Below, piece by piece: positions 52,168 through 60,571 of a DNA stretch of 64,000 bases. The notes below the pieces were generated by a model that saw only the letters and a program-made list of their open reading frames with translations, ran no database searches and was not told the origin of the DNA. The position numbers and the translations under genes were made by a program. The DNA is from Allobosea caraganae (GTDB lineage: Bacteria; Pseudomonadota; Alphaproteobacteria; Rhizobiales; Beijerinckiaceae), in the NCBI RefSeq assembly GCF_003351345.1, contig NZ_QQTO01000019.1, forward strand, positions 558,001 through 622,000, written 5' to 3'. Every line of letters begins with the position of its first letter. Positions within the stretch are counted from its first letter, which is position 1.

Positions 52168-52941
52168 TCAAGAGCCGAACTGCTCGCGCAGGATGCGCTC
52201 GTCCAGGCTGTGGCCGGGGTCGTGCAGCATGACGAGGTCGACGCTGCGATCGGTCTCCATCGAGACGGAGACGACGTTGTCGATCTGGATATGGTCGGCC
52301 ATGGCGCTGACCGGGCGCTTGTTCGGCTCCAGCACCTCGATCGTGACCTGCGCCTGATCGGGCAGGAGCGCGCCGCGCCAGCGCCGAGGGCGGAAGGCGG
52401 CGATCGGGGTCAGCGCCAGCAGCGGCACGCCGAGCGGCAGGATCGGGCCATTGGCCGAGAGATTATAGGCGGTCGAGCCAGCCGGGGTGGAAAGCAGCAC
52501 GCCATCGGCGATCAGCTCTTCGAGCCGGACTTGGCCGTCGATGGAGATCCTCAGCTTGGCTGCCTGATAGGAGCGCCTGAGCAGCGAGACCTCGTTGATC
52601 GCCTTGGCGTGGACGCGGGCGCCGGTCTGGTCGGTCGCGTACATCAGGAGCGGATGGACGATGCTGCGCTCGGCCGCTTCGAGGCGCTTGCTCAGGCCGC
52701 GCTCGCGGAACTCGTTCATCAGGAAGCCGACGGAGCCACGGTTCATGCCGTAGATCGGCTTGCCGGTGCCCAAAAAGCGATGCAGCGTCTGCAGCATCAG
52801 CCCGTCGCCGCCAAGCGCGACGATGACGTCGGCGCTGTCCGGCTCGGCATTGCCATAGCGCGTGGTGAGCTTCTCCAGCGCGGCCTGGGCCTCGGGAGTC
52901 TCGCTGGCGACGAAGGAGATGGCTCCGAAGCGCTCGGTCAT
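52168..52941 (-). CDS. nadK: NAD kinase
   Basis: 257 residues. [13 protein letters not shown] (44-56) with the diacylglycerol-kinase-type [25 protein letters not shown] and the [19 protein letters not shown] substrate loop. Phosphorylates NAD to NADP. Full length for the short bacterial type. Monocistronic; it converges closely on the DUF2336 gene. Confidence 0.96.
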   Translation of the reverse strand: MTERFGAISFVASETPEAQAALEKLTTRYGNAEPDSADVIVALGGDGLMLQTLHRFLGTGKPIYGMNRGSVGFLMNEFRERGLSKRLEAAERSIVHPLLMYATDQTGARVHAKAINEVSLLRRSYQAAKLRISIDGQVRLEELIADGVLLSTPAGSTAYNLSANGPILPLGVPLLALTPIAAFRPRRWRGALLPDQAQVTIEVLEPNKRPVSAMADHIQIDNVVSVSMETDRSVDLVMLHDPGHSLDERILREQFGS

Positions 52942-53029
52942 CGCAGGTCCAGGAAGCAGCTAGATCAGGGGGCGCGGGCCGCTGGCATAGCACGCCGGGC
53001 GTGAGGGCGGCGATACGCCGGCCCCAATA

Positions 53030-53055
53030 AAAAGGCCGGGTCGCCCCGGCCTTTT
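53030..53055 (-). terminator. Intrinsic terminator of the metallo-beta-lactamase-fold gene
   Basis: Stem AAAAGGCCGGG-TCGC-CCCGGCCTTTT (11 bp). On the minus strand it is followed by TTTTTATT, 22 bases after the stop of the gene ending at 53077. Confidence 0.9.
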
Positions 53056-53076
53056 GTCGCGTCGGCCTTCAGCCGG

Positions 53077-54063
53077 TCAGATGGCGGGCGTCCATTGCAC
53101 CGGCACCAGCTCGAAGCCGTTGCCGGACTTGGCGATGTGGCCGGTCGCCGGGAAAGGCGCGTGGTAGAATGCGACCTGCATACGATCGGCCGAGACCATG
53201 TCGAGCATCCTGCGGCGGGTCGTCACCGCCTGCGGGCCGTCCATGTCGAACACGGCCGACCAGTCCGGGTTGCGGACGAAGAGCGAGGGGTGGTTGGTGA
53301 CGTCGGACATGATCATCAACTTGCCCGAGCCCGACGCGACCGCGAAGGCCGTATGGCCGGGGGTATGGCCGGGCGCCGCGATGGCGGTGATGCCGGGCAA
53401 GATCTCCTTGCCGCCCTCGAACTGCTTCACGTCCTTGGCGATCGGCGCGAAGACGCGGCGCACGCCGGCGAAAGCGCCCTTCATCGCCTCAGGCGCCGCG
53501 CTCATCTTGGCGTCGTCCATCCAGAAGGCCCATTCCGCCGCCGGGACCATGACCTCGGCATTCGGGAACAGGGCGGTACCGTCCTTGGCGCGGAAGCCGT
53601 TGATGTGGTCGCCGTGGAAATGGCTGAAGACGACGGTCGAGACGTTCTTGGGGTCGAAGCCGGCCGCCTTGAAGTTGGCCTGCCAGGTCCCGCTGGTCGG
53701 CGCGCCCAACTCGCCGTTGCCGGTGTCGATCAGGGTGAGCTTGCCGCCATGCTCGATGGCGAGCGTGGTGAAGGTGATGTTCAGCGCATCCGGGGGCAGG
53801 AAGGCCTGCTCCATCGCCTTCTTGACCTCAGCGAACTCGGCATTGCGGACGAAGCCCTCGAGAGGGCGGCGGGCGAAGCCGTCATTGATGGCGGTCAGCG
53901 TGATGTCGCCGACCTTATAGCGGTAGAAGCCGGGGGCTTGATTCACAGGCGCTCCTTGCGCATGGGCCGGGGCGATGCCGGCGGGAATGTCGAGGGTGGC
54001 GGCGACGGCGAGCGCGCCGGCGCCAGTAAGCAAGGTGCGACGGGACGGATTGAGAGCGTGCAT
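53077..54063 (-). CDS. Tat-exported metallo-beta-lactamase-fold hydrolase
   Basis: 328 residues. Twin-arginine signal SRRTLLTGAGALAVAATL (7-24, cleavage about 36) and the metal motif SHFHGDHINGF (H148, H150, D152, H153), followed by PGHTPGHTAF and DVTNHPSLF. The fold covers lactonases and related enzymes (AHL lactonase, methyl parathion hydrolase types). ATG 54063 has GGGGA five bases upstream. The gene ends in a strong terminator. Confidence 0.9.
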   Translation of the reverse strand: MHALNPSRRTLLTGAGALAVAATLDIPAGIAPAHAQGAPVNQAPGFYRYKVGDITLTAINDGFARRPLEGFVRNAEFAEVKKAMEQAFLPPDALNITFTTLAIEHGGKLTLIDTGNGELGAPTSGTWQANFKAAGFDPKNVSTVVFSHFHGDHINGFRAKDGTALFPNAEVMVPAAEWAFWMDDAKMSAAPEAMKGAFAGVRRVFAPIAKDVKQFEGGKEILPGITAIAAPGHTPGHTAFAVASGSGKLMIMSDVTNHPSLFVRNPDWSAVFDMDGPQAVTTRRRMLDMVSADRMQVAFYHAPFPATGHIAKSGNGFELVPVQWTPAI

Positions 54064-54080
54064 GGTCTTCCCCCATTTTG

Positions 54081-54131
54081 AGGGCATGGCGTAGCCCGAA
54101 AACCGCTTCGCACTTTTCGGCGCCATGCCCT
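54081..54131. repeat. Family E repeat, copy 3 (short form)
   Basis: AGGGCATGGCGTAGCCCGAA ... TTTTCGGCGCCATGCCCT. Diverged short copy, 18 bases upstream of the exported hydrolase start codon. Confidence 0.75.
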
Positions 54132-54178
54132 GGGCTCGGCCTGAGCCCGGAGGCAACCTAACGTCCGGGCGGGAGGCT

Positions 54179-54622
54179 TCAACCGTCGCGGGAGGTTGCG
54201 GAATCAACTTTCCGTGAAGCTTCGGCGGCCTGGTAGCGGGCGAAGGCGCGCAGCATTGCGGCGCAGAGGGCGAGCGAGCCCATGGTGGCGTTGCCCGAGC
54301 ATTCGGCGACCAGCGCCTGGAAGGCGGCGTTGTTGTCGCCCATCAGGCACTGGACGCTCCAGTTCCAGTCGGGCGCCTTCTGCCGCAGCAGGCTCACGGC
54401 CACGTCGATGTTGGCGCTGACGGTGCCGAGCGCCTTCCAGAGCGAGCCCTGCTGATAGATGCCGCCGACCGGTGCGCGCCGGCTGACGAGATGGGCGGGC
54501 TTGCGCCTGACGGCGAAGCCGAGGGCCTCGTAGATGTCGGCATCGAGCGCGCGATCGGGCTTATGGACCGTCTCGCAGCGTTCGGCGAGTTCGAGCAGCC
54601 GTTGTTTCCCGTCCATCGTCAT
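54179..54622 (-). CDS. Conserved hypothetical protein, phage-like DUF
   Basis: 147 residues: LLELAERCETVHKPDRALDA, DIYEALGFAVRRKPAHLVS, SANIDVAVSLLRQKAPDWNW, CAAMLRAFARYQAAEASRK. The pattern of a start helix, DADIYEALG and an alternating SxDxAxxLL-W stretch matches small hypothetical proteins common in Rhizobiales genomes and prophages. Function unknown. Start ATG 54622 or 54616. No other phage gene nearby. Confidence 0.7.
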   Translation of the reverse strand: MTMDGKQRLLELAERCETVHKPDRALDADIYEALGFAVRRKPAHLVSRRAPVGGIYQQGSLWKALGTVSANIDVAVSLLRQKAPDWNWSVQCLMGDNNAAFQALVAECSGNATMGSLALCAAMLRAFARYQAAEASRKVDSATSRDG

Positions 54623-54650
54623 CCCGTCCGTGGCCGTGCCCGGTCGTGGC

Positions 54651-54725
54651 TGGTGCCGGCGGAGAGGATCGAACTCCCGACCTTCGGTTTACAAAACCGC
54701 TGCACTACCGCTGTGCTACGCCGGC
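54651..54725 (-). tRNA. tRNA-Thr (anticodon TGT)
   Basis: 75 nt with encoded CCA. Acceptor GCCGGCG pairs with CGCCGGC; anticodon loop TTTGTAA gives UGU; T arm GGGAGTTCGATCCTCTC. Cloverleaf complete, although the first anticodon-stem pair is G-A. Reads ACA codons. Confidence 0.95.
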
Positions 54726-54810
54726 CCAGATAAGCCTAAAGCGGTTATCAGCACGCCGCTGCCAGGGCAAGGCGTGGAATGCCGTGCCGCTGTAGGCCTG
54801 AACATGAAAA

Positions 54811-54834
54811 AGCCCCGCCCTGGTGGGCGGGGCT
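54811..54834 (-). terminator. Intrinsic terminator of the MHS transporter gene
   Basis: Stem AGCCCCGCCC-TGGT-GGGCGGGGCT, 10 bp, followed on the minus strand by TTTTTCATG. It lies 31 bases beyond the transporter stop. Confidence 0.9.
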
Positions 54835-54865
54835 CTCCCCTCTGGTCGCTAGGCCCGAGTGAGGC

Positions 54866-56521
54866 TTACGACTTGTAGATGTCGCGATCCTTGGTCTCGG
54901 GCAGGAAGAGCAGGCCGACGACGAAGGTCATCAGCGCGATCACCACCGGGTACCAGAGGCCCGAGTAGATATCGCCGGTCGAGGCGACGATGGCGAACAT
55001 GGTGGGCGGCAGGAAGCCGCCGAACCAGCCGTTGCCGATATGGTAGGGCAGCGACATGCCGGTGTAGCGGATGCGGGTCGGGAAGAGCTCGACGAGCATC
55101 GCCGCGATCGGCCCGTAGACCATCGTGACGTAGAGCACGAGGATGAACAGAATGCCGATCATCGACCAGAACTGGCCGTTCAGGCCCTTGTTGATGTTGA
55201 CGATGCCGGCATCGCCGGGCTTCGGATAGCCGGCAGCCTGGGCTGCGGCGATGACGTCGGCGGCGAAGGTCGCCGAAACCGGAACCTCCTTGCCGGAGAT
55301 CTCGACCTTGGTCGGCGAACCGGCCGCTCCCGGGACGAGCTGATAGTTCAGCGCGCCGCCGGCAAGGGCCTTGCGGGTCGTGTCGCAAGAGTTCGTGAAG
55401 GTCCGCACGTTGACGGGGTCGAACAACGAGCCGCAGGTGGCAGGATCGGCCGTGACGACGATCTTCACGTTGTCATGGGCGTTGTAGAGCGTCGGGTTGC
55501 CGACCTTCGTCAACGTCGTGAACAGCGGGAAGAAGGTCAGCGCTGCGATCAGGCAGCCGCCGAGGATGATCGGCTTGCGGCCGATCTTGTCCGAGAGCGC
55601 ACCGAAGACGACGAAGAACGGCGTGCCGAGCAGCAGCGATGCCGCGATCAGGACGTTGGCGGTGGTGCCGTCGACCTTCAGCGTCTGGGTCAGGAAGAAC
55701 AGCGCGTAGAACTGGCCGGCATACCAGACCACGGCCTGGCCGGCGGTGCCGCCGATCAGTGCGATCAGGGCGATCTTGGCGTTCTTCCACTCGCCGAAGG
55801 CCTCGCTGAGCGGCGCCTTCGAGAGCGTGCCCTCGGCCTTCATCTTGGTGAAGGCCGGCGATTCCTGCAGCTGCAGCCGGATCCAGATCGAGACGCCAAG
55901 CAGCAGGATCGAGAGCAGGAACGGCACGCGCCAGCCCCAGGCGGCGAAGGATTCGGCCGACATGCTCAGACGCAGCGCCAGGATGACGATGAGCGAGAGG
56001 AAGAGGCCGAAGGTCGCGGTGATCTGGATGAAGGAGGTGTAGAAGCCGCGGCGGTTCTGCGGGGCGTGCTCGGCGACATAGGTCGCGGCGCCGCCATACT
56101 CGCCGCCGAGCGCCAGGCCCTGGAGCAGGCGGCAGGCGATGAAGGCGATCGGGGCGGCGATGCCGATCGAGGCATAGCCCGGCAGCAGGCCGACGACGAA
56201 GGTGGCGAGGCCCATCACCATCATGGTGACGAGGAAGGTGTACTTGCGGCCGATCAGGTCACCCAGGCGGCCGAAGAACAGCGCGCCGAAGGGGCGCACC
56301 GCGAAGCCGGCGGCAAAGCTGAGCAGGGTGAAGATGAAGCCGGCGGTCGGGTTCACGCCCGAGAAGAAGTTCGCCGAGATGTTGGCGGCAAGTGAGCCCG
56401 CCAGATAGAAGTCGTACCATTCGAAGACGGTACCGGTGGAGGAAGCGATGATGACCTTCTTCTCTTCTCTGGTCATCGGGCGGTGTGCCGCCCCCACTTC
56501 CGAATGTGATGCCACGCTCAT
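54866..56521 (-). CDS. MHS-family MFS transporter with a large internal loop
   Basis: 551 residues. Typical metabolite:H+ symporter features: SSTGTVFEWYDFYLAGSLA, RPFGALFFGRLGDLIGRKY, RLLQGLALGGEYGGAATYVA, FPTRIRYTGMSLPYH. Between helices 9 and 10 (about 339-447) is an insertion of about 110 residues, with C363 and C379 and the segment KIVVTADPATCGSLFDP, probably periplasmic. Ordinary members are about 430 long. Substrate: a carboxylate or zwitterion such as proline, betaine or ketoglutarate. ATG 56521 with GGGGAGA six bases upstream. Confidence 0.88.
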   Translation of the reverse strand: MSVASHSEVGAAHRPMTREEKKVIIASSTGTVFEWYDFYLAGSLAANISANFFSGVNPTAGFIFTLLSFAAGFAVRPFGALFFGRLGDLIGRKYTFLVTMMVMGLATFVVGLLPGYASIGIAAPIAFIACRLLQGLALGGEYGGAATYVAEHAPQNRRGFYTSFIQITATFGLFLSLIVILALRLSMSAESFAAWGWRVPFLLSILLLGVSIWIRLQLQESPAFTKMKAEGTLSKAPLSEAFGEWKNAKIALIALIGGTAGQAVVWYAGQFYALFFLTQTLKVDGTTANVLIAASLLLGTPFFVVFGALSDKIGRKPIILGGCLIAALTFFPLFTTLTKVGNPTLYNAHDNVKIVVTADPATCGSLFDPVNVRTFTNSCDTTRKALAGGALNYQLVPGAAGSPTKVEISGKEVPVSATFAADVIAAAQAAGYPKPGDAGIVNINKGLNGQFWSMIGILFILVLYVTMVYGPIAAMLVELFPTRIRYTGMSLPYHIGNGWFGGFLPPTMFAIVASTGDIYSGLWYPVVIALMTFVVGLLFLPETKDRDIYKS

Positions 56522-56834
56522 GGCGTTCTCCCCTGATGATTCCCCGATGCTGGAAAGCGCCGGGCGGCCCGATTTTATGTGGCTCGATTTCTTGCGACGC
56601 GATGCCACCGGTTGCCGGCAGGCGGCTTCCCGCACAGTTCCAGCTAGGTCATAGGAATGCCCGCGCGGTCAAATCTATGCAATCAGGCACTTGGTCTTGC
56701 ATCGTTAGGTGTAATACTAACGGCCTAATTGCCTTGCACTCGCGCAGGCGCTTCCGAAGACGGCTGGCTTGGTGCTGACGACCATTCTATAACTTGCGCC
56801 GAGGCCGATCCAGATGCGGAAGGGGAGTGCGACG
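56522..56834. other. Divergent intergenic region with a short palindrome
   Basis: 313 bases without a supported gene. The AT-rich centre holds CGTTAG-GTGTAATA-CTAACG (56703-56722), a perfect 6-bp inverted repeat and a candidate operator for the transporter (182 bases upstream) or for the exported protein. Nothing else recognised. Confidence 0.4.
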
Positions 56835-57359
56835 ATGCCGCGCATCGCGACGGGTCTTTCCATTCTGATGCTGGCGCTGCTTCCGGCGGAGCAGGCGTTT
56901 GCGGCGGGTTCGGGACGTGGGCCGGGGCCTGGCAGCAGCGGGGCGGCGGTTCACTCCAGTCCCGCTGGCGGCGCCTGGCGCGGCGCCTCGCTTGGCGGAC
57001 ATCGTCTTTCCAGCCAGCGCCTCGCGCGCCCGAATCATCAGGGCGGGCGCCGATTCTGGGGCGGCTCGTCCGGCTTCTATCCATTCGATGCCGGCGGCGA
57101 GCGCACGATTTTGCGCGAGGTCAGTGGGGGCGAGGAGGAGCGCCCGCTCGATCGTGATTCGTTCGAGCACATGCCGGTCAGGATGGGCATCGCGGCTTCG
57201 CCGGTCGGGCGGCCGGTGATCTACCGGATCGAGGGGAGCAAGGCACGGCCGATCGTGCGGGTCCTGCGCGTCGGCATCGACGACAGGCGCGCCGGCCTGC
57301 GCCACCTCGCCACTGCCGAAGGCGGCAATGCCGAAATCCTCACGCTGAAGCCGCGCTGA
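56835..57359 (+). CDS. Small exported protein of unknown function
   Basis: 174 residues. Signal peptide (1-23, MPRIATGLSILMLALLPAEQ then AFA), a Gly/Ser/His-rich linker (about 24-75) and a compact C-terminal part (about 90-174) with GRPVIYRIEGSKARPIVRVL. No recognised domain; the linker suggests a surface-tethered protein. Start ATG 56835 with AGGGGAG seven bases upstream. Confidence 0.7.
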   Translation: MPRIATGLSILMLALLPAEQAFAAGSGRGPGPGSSGAAVHSSPAGGAWRGASLGGHRLSSQRLARPNHQGGRRFWGGSSGFYPFDAGGERTILREVSGGEEERPLDRDSFEHMPVRMGIAASPVGRPVIYRIEGSKARPIVRVLRVGIDDRRAGLRHLATAEGGNAEILTLKPR

Positions 57360-57378
57360 GGCGCTCATCAATAGGTGA

Positions 57379-57448
57379 GAGCATGACGTCAGCCGAAAAC
57401 CGGTTCCCGCTATTCGCTGACGCGGACCTTCGGTTCGGCATCATGCCC
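57379..57448. repeat. Family E repeat, copy 4 (long form)
   Basis: GAGCATGACGTCAGCCGAAA ... CGCTATTCGCTGACGCGG ... TTCGGTTCGGCATCATG, nearly identical in layout to 28879-28948. It lies between convergent genes and touches the rlmB stop codon. Confidence 0.88.
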
Positions 57449-58257
57449 TAGCGCCGCCGGCTCGCCGCGTAGAGCGCGATCGCGGTCGCGTTGGAGACGT
57501 TGAGGCTGGTGATCGTGCCCGGCACTTCCAGCCGCGCGATATGGTCGCAGAGGTCGCGGCTGCGCTGGCGCAGGCCCTTGCCCTCGGCCCCCATGACCAT
57601 GACGAGCGGGCGGCGCAGCGCGATCTCGTCGAATTCGGTGGCGCCCTCCGAATCGAAGCCGATGCGCTGGAAGCCGCGCTTGCCCAGTTCATCGAGCGCA
57701 TCGCCGAGATTGCGCACGGCGATCAGCGGCACGTGCTCCAGGGCTCCCGAGGCCGATTTCGCCAGAACGCCGGTCGCGGCGGGCGAATGGCGAATCGTCA
57801 CGATCACCGCCGCGGCGGCGAAGGCCGCGGCAGAGCGCAGGATCGCCCCGACATTATGCGGGTCGGTGATCTGGTCGAGCGCCAGCACGATCGCGTCGTC
57901 GGGCAGGCTGCCGAGATCGGGCGAGGGCAGGGGGTCGCAGACCAGGTAGAGGCCCTGGTGCACCGCGTCGGGCGTGAGCAGCCGGTCGATCTCGGAGGGG
58001 CGGACGAGCTCGGGCTCGAGCGGCAAGGTGCCGAGTTCCTCGCGCAGGCGCTTGGCGCCGTTCTCCGTGGCGAGCAGGCGGCGGTGACGGCGCTGCGGGT
58101 TGCGCAGCGCTTCGACGACCGGATGGACGCCGTAGAGCACGGCCTCGTCGATATCGCCGGGACGGTGCGGCGGCGGGCCGTCCTCGCGCTGGCGACCCCA
58201 GCCGCCTGGGCGCTTGCCGCCGGAATTGGCCGGCTTGGGACGAAACGGCGCGGGCAT
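57448..58257 (-). CDS. rlmB: 23S rRNA (guanosine-2'-O-)-methyltransferase RlmB
   Basis: 269 residues, SpoU/TrmH fold. Basic Gly/Pro-rich leader (1-35), substrate-binding domain (LYGVHPVVEALRNPQRRHRR) and the knotted methyltransferase: LALDQITDPHNVGAILRSAA, VMVMGAEGKGLRQRS, IARLEVPGTITSLNVSNATA. Methylates a conserved 23S guanosine. ATG 58257 with GGAGG six bases upstream. In many alphaproteobacteria rlmB is next to tRNA-Tyr and tRNA-Gly genes, which here lie 1.3 kb away beyond two inserted genes. Confidence 0.94.
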   Translation of the reverse strand: MPAPFRPKPANSGGKRPGGWGRQREDGPPPHRPGDIDEAVLYGVHPVVEALRNPQRRHRRLLATENGAKRLREELGTLPLEPELVRPSEIDRLLTPDAVHQGLYLVCDPLPSPDLGSLPDDAIVLALDQITDPHNVGAILRSAAAFAAAAVIVTIRHSPAATGVLAKSASGALEHVPLIAVRNLGDALDELGKRGFQRIGFDSEGATEFDEIALRRPLVMVMGAEGKGLRQRSRDLCDHIARLEVPGTITSLNVSNATAIALYAASRRR

Positions 58258-58360
58258 GGCGGGCCTCCGAACGGAACAAGCGCCTGCCCTGCCATGGCGC
58301 GCGGCATTTTGCCAGCGTGGGATGGAAACGAGAGGACGGGATACGGCGTCTCCCATTTTG

Positions 58361-58398
58361 TTGACTAGGAAATCACTTTGATATAGTTTCCCAGTCAA
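58361..58398. promoter_or_regulatory. MarR-type palindromic operator and promoter
   Basis: TTGACTAGGAAA-N14-TTTCCCAGTCAA, 11 of 12 arm bases complementary, 13 bases before the marR start. A TATAGT (58382-58387) with TTGTTG 18 bases upstream fits a sigma-70 promoter embedded in the operator, so the MarR protein would block it: autorepression. Confidence 0.6.
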
Positions 58399-58411
58399 TC
58401 AAGGGGATGAC

Positions 58412-58873
58412 ATGCCGCCGACGCAACCCGTTTCCAGCATCACGGCGCATCTCGGTTTCTGGCTGCGCATGGTGTCCAACCACGTCTCGCATGCCTTCGC
58501 GGGCAAGCTCGCGGACAAGGGCGTGACGGTCGCCGAGTGGAGTCTGATGCGCGCGCTCTATGGCAGGGAGCCGATGTCGCCAAGCCGCGTCGCGGACGAG
58601 ATGGGCATGACGCGCGGAGCGATCACCAAGCTCGCCGACAGGCTGATCGCCAAGTCGCTGATTCTGCGCGAGGCCAGCGCCGATGACGGCCGCGCGCAGA
58701 CGCTCGCCCTGACCGGGCGGGGCATCGAGCTCGTGCCGGAACTGGCGGCGCTCGCCGACCGCAACGATGCGGAGTTCTTCGAGTGCCTGACGGCGGACGA
58801 GCGGAAAATCCTGGAACGGCTCCTGAAACGCATGGTCGAGCGCGGGCACATGACTGCGATGCCGATCGAATGA
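58412..58873 (+). CDS. MarR-family transcriptional regulator
   Basis: 153 residues. Winged helix with VTVAEWSLMRALYGREPMSP, RVADEMGMTRGAITKLADRL, EASADDGRAQTLALTGRG. Dimeric repressor sensing small phenolic or oxidative ligands. ATG 58412 with AAGGGGA upstream. It precedes a DUF1398 gene by 32 bases on the same strand, and both are probably controlled by the palindrome at 58361. Confidence 0.92.
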   Translation: MPPTQPVSSITAHLGFWLRMVSNHVSHAFAGKLADKGVTVAEWSLMRALYGREPMSPSRVADEMGMTRGAITKLADRLIAKSLILREASADDGRAQTLALTGRGIELVPELAALADRNDAEFFECLTADERKILERLLKRMVERGHMTAMPIE

Positions 58874-58905
58874 TCCCGATTCAAACCAGACCACGGAGAA
58901 GACCG

Positions 58906-59307
58906 ATGAATGAGCGCCAGACCGCAACCGCCCGGGCCTGCCTCGAAGGGGCGGAGGGCAATACGATGACTTTCCCGCAGATCGTAGGAACGTTGATGGA
59001 GTCGGGCTTCGAAAGCTACGCGATCGACTTCCGGCGGGCGATCGCGGCCTATTACCTGCCCGATGGCGAGAGCATCGAGCTGCCGCTCCACAGGCTCGAT
59101 ACTGCTGTGGCGCCGAGATTCGACGCCGTACTCATGCAGGCTGCCATCAGGGAAGCGCAGCAACAGGTGCCCGGCTATACGTATCGGGGCTTCTGCAAGA
59201 AGGCCGTGTCCGCCGGGTGTGCCGGCTACATCGTGTCGTTCTCCGGCCGTCGGGCGCTCTATGTCGGCCGGACTGCCGAAACACATGTCGAGCACTTTCC
59301 AAACTAG
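58906..59307 (+). CDS. DUF1398-family protein
   Basis: 133 residues: ARACLEGAEGNTMTFPQIVG, TLMESGFESYAIDFRRAIAAYYLPDGES, QVPGYTYRGFCKKAVSAGCAGYIVSFSGRRALYVGRT (in parts). DUF1398 (YbcV-like) proteins occur in many bacteria; function unknown. Start ATG 58906 with GGAGA six bases upstream. Cotranscribed with the MarR gene, so it is likely the regulated effector. Confidence 0.88.
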   Translation: MNERQTATARACLEGAEGNTMTFPQIVGTLMESGFESYAIDFRRAIAAYYLPDGESIELPLHRLDTAVAPRFDAVLMQAAIREAQQQVPGYTYRGFCKKAVSAGCAGYIVSFSGRRALYVGRTAETHVEHFPN

Positions 59308-59522
59308 CAGGCGGCGACCCCGGGGAATGCACCACGTCGGCATTGTCGTCGCGCGCTTCTGCACAACGCTCGTGGCCCCGTCACAACGAAAGCGGGGCGA
59401 ATGGCTTTTTGGCGGTTGACACACTGGGGCCCGGTCACCATAAGTCCGGCCGCGCCTGTCAGCCGTCACGAAAGTGAAACAGGCCTTGGGATGACGACCA
59501 AGCGTCGTGATCCGCGATCGGC

Positions 59523-59607
59523 GGGGGAATGTCCCGAGCGGCAAAGGGGGCGGACTGTAAATCCGCTGGCTATGCCTTCGCAGGTTCGAGTCCTGCTTCC
59601 CCCACCA
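59523..59607 (+). tRNA. tRNA-Tyr (anticodon GTA)
   Basis: 85 nt with CCA and a long variable arm. Acceptor GGGGGAA/TTCCCCC; anticodon loop CTGTAAA gives GUA; T loop GGTTCGAGTCC. The pair tRNA-Tyr, tRNA-Gly is a conserved alphaproteobacterial neighbourhood. Confidence 0.96.
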
Positions 59608-59608
59608 A

Positions 59609-59673
59609 CCTTCGCCCTGCGGGCTTCGGCTCGGCAAGCCGCAGGCTTGCGAGACGAGCCGGCAAGGCGAAGG
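59609..59673. repeat. Nested inverted repeat after tRNA-Tyr
   Basis: Three concentric arms: CCTTCGCC/GGCGAAGG, CGGCTCG/CGAGCCG and GCAAGCC-GCA-GGCTTGC, forming one long stem immediately after the CCA end. It could act in 3' processing or termination; no T tract follows. Confidence 0.7.
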
Positions 59674-59798
59674 CTGTCGCGCCGCAGTTGCGCAGCAACG
59701 CAGGCGGACTGCACTGACCCCGCAATTTCCGCTTCTCACTGAATCGCGCTGCCTGATGTCTTGACATCGGCGCTCCCATCACGGATTCCGAAGGCAGC

Positions 59799-59872
59799 GC
59801 GGGTGTAGCTCAATGGTAGAGCAGCAGCCTTCCAAGCTGAATACCCGGGTTCGATTCCCGGTACCCGCTCCA
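59799..59872 (+). tRNA. tRNA-Gly (anticodon TCC)
   Basis: 74 nt with encoded CCA. Acceptor GCGGGTG/TACCCGC; anticodon loop CTTCCAA gives UCC; T arm GGGTTCGATTCCC. The 190 bases between the two tRNAs contain only the nested hairpin. Confidence 0.96.
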
Positions 59873-60023
59873 GCCCCTTCAGCCCACACATGATCTTGCC
59901 ACCGGACGGCTCGGCAGGCCGCCCCGATCTCGATGCTGCGGCGCGGATTGCCTCGGAGGGGGTAGCTACGGCGGCAATTCTGAGCGCTTGCCAGATAGCG
60001 CGGGCCGATCTCAGTCTTTCGGC

Positions 60024-60269
60024 ATGCCCATGTTCTGGTTCAGCCCCGCGGTAAAGGTTGAGACAGGCACTGCCAGCAGGGGCTACGCGGTCACCAACGT
60101 GCAGCGGGCGGCCGATTTCCTGTTGTCCTGGAAACATCTCGGCGGCCCGAAATGGAAGCTTGCCGCGCAAGCCTGCATACGTTGCCTGCAGGGCGAGATT
60201 CCCCCGGAAGACGTGCGCGCTCCGTTCGAGGACGCTGCTCGCGAGGCTGGGAAGCTCGTCGAATACTAG
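60024..60269 (+). CDS. DUF982 family small protein
   Basis: 81 residues: FWFSPAVKVETGTASRGYAV, TNVQRAADFLLSWKHLGGPKW, ACIRCLQGEIPPEDVRAPFE, the DUF982 pattern of small Rhizobiales proteins. Function unknown; often expanded in this order. ATG 60024 or 60030; no clear ribosome-binding site. Its last base adjoins repeat E5. Confidence 0.8.
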   Translation: MPMFWFSPAVKVETGTASRGYAVTNVQRAADFLLSWKHLGGPKWKLAAQACIRCLQGEIPPEDVRAPFEDAAREAGKLVEY

Positions 60270-60338
60270 AGTATGAAGCCGAACCGAAGGTCCGCGCCAG
60301 CGAATAGCGGGAACCGGCTTTCGGACGACATCATGCTC
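60270..60338. repeat. Family E repeat, copy 5 (long form, reversed)
   Basis: Reverse orientation of 28879-28948: ATGAAGCCGAACCGAAGGTC ... CCAGCGAATAGCGGGAACCGG ... ACATCATGCTC. It begins right at the DUF982 stop codon. The remaining sequence up to 60571 shows no feature. Confidence 0.85.
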
Positions 60339-60571
60339 CAACTCCTAGATGAGAGCCGGACATTGCTCAAAAGCAAGACGGCGCGGGGTGGTCTGGTCCT
60401 CCACCGCCGCGCCGCCCGGAAGCAGGCTGATTATGACTAAAATAGCTCGATCTCGATAATTCTCTTCGCCGGTGGTGCGGCCGATGCAGCTTGCGCTGCG
60501 CTCCTGCCGGAAGGCCGCCCCCAGTTAAACCTCAGACTTTCAATTCCCTGCCCCCTCTATGGGCCAAACGC

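Noticed and set aside
54179-54622. Prophage or integrated element next to tRNA-Thr
   Set aside because: One phage-like small protein beside a tRNA, but no integrase, no repeated tRNA end and only host genes around it.
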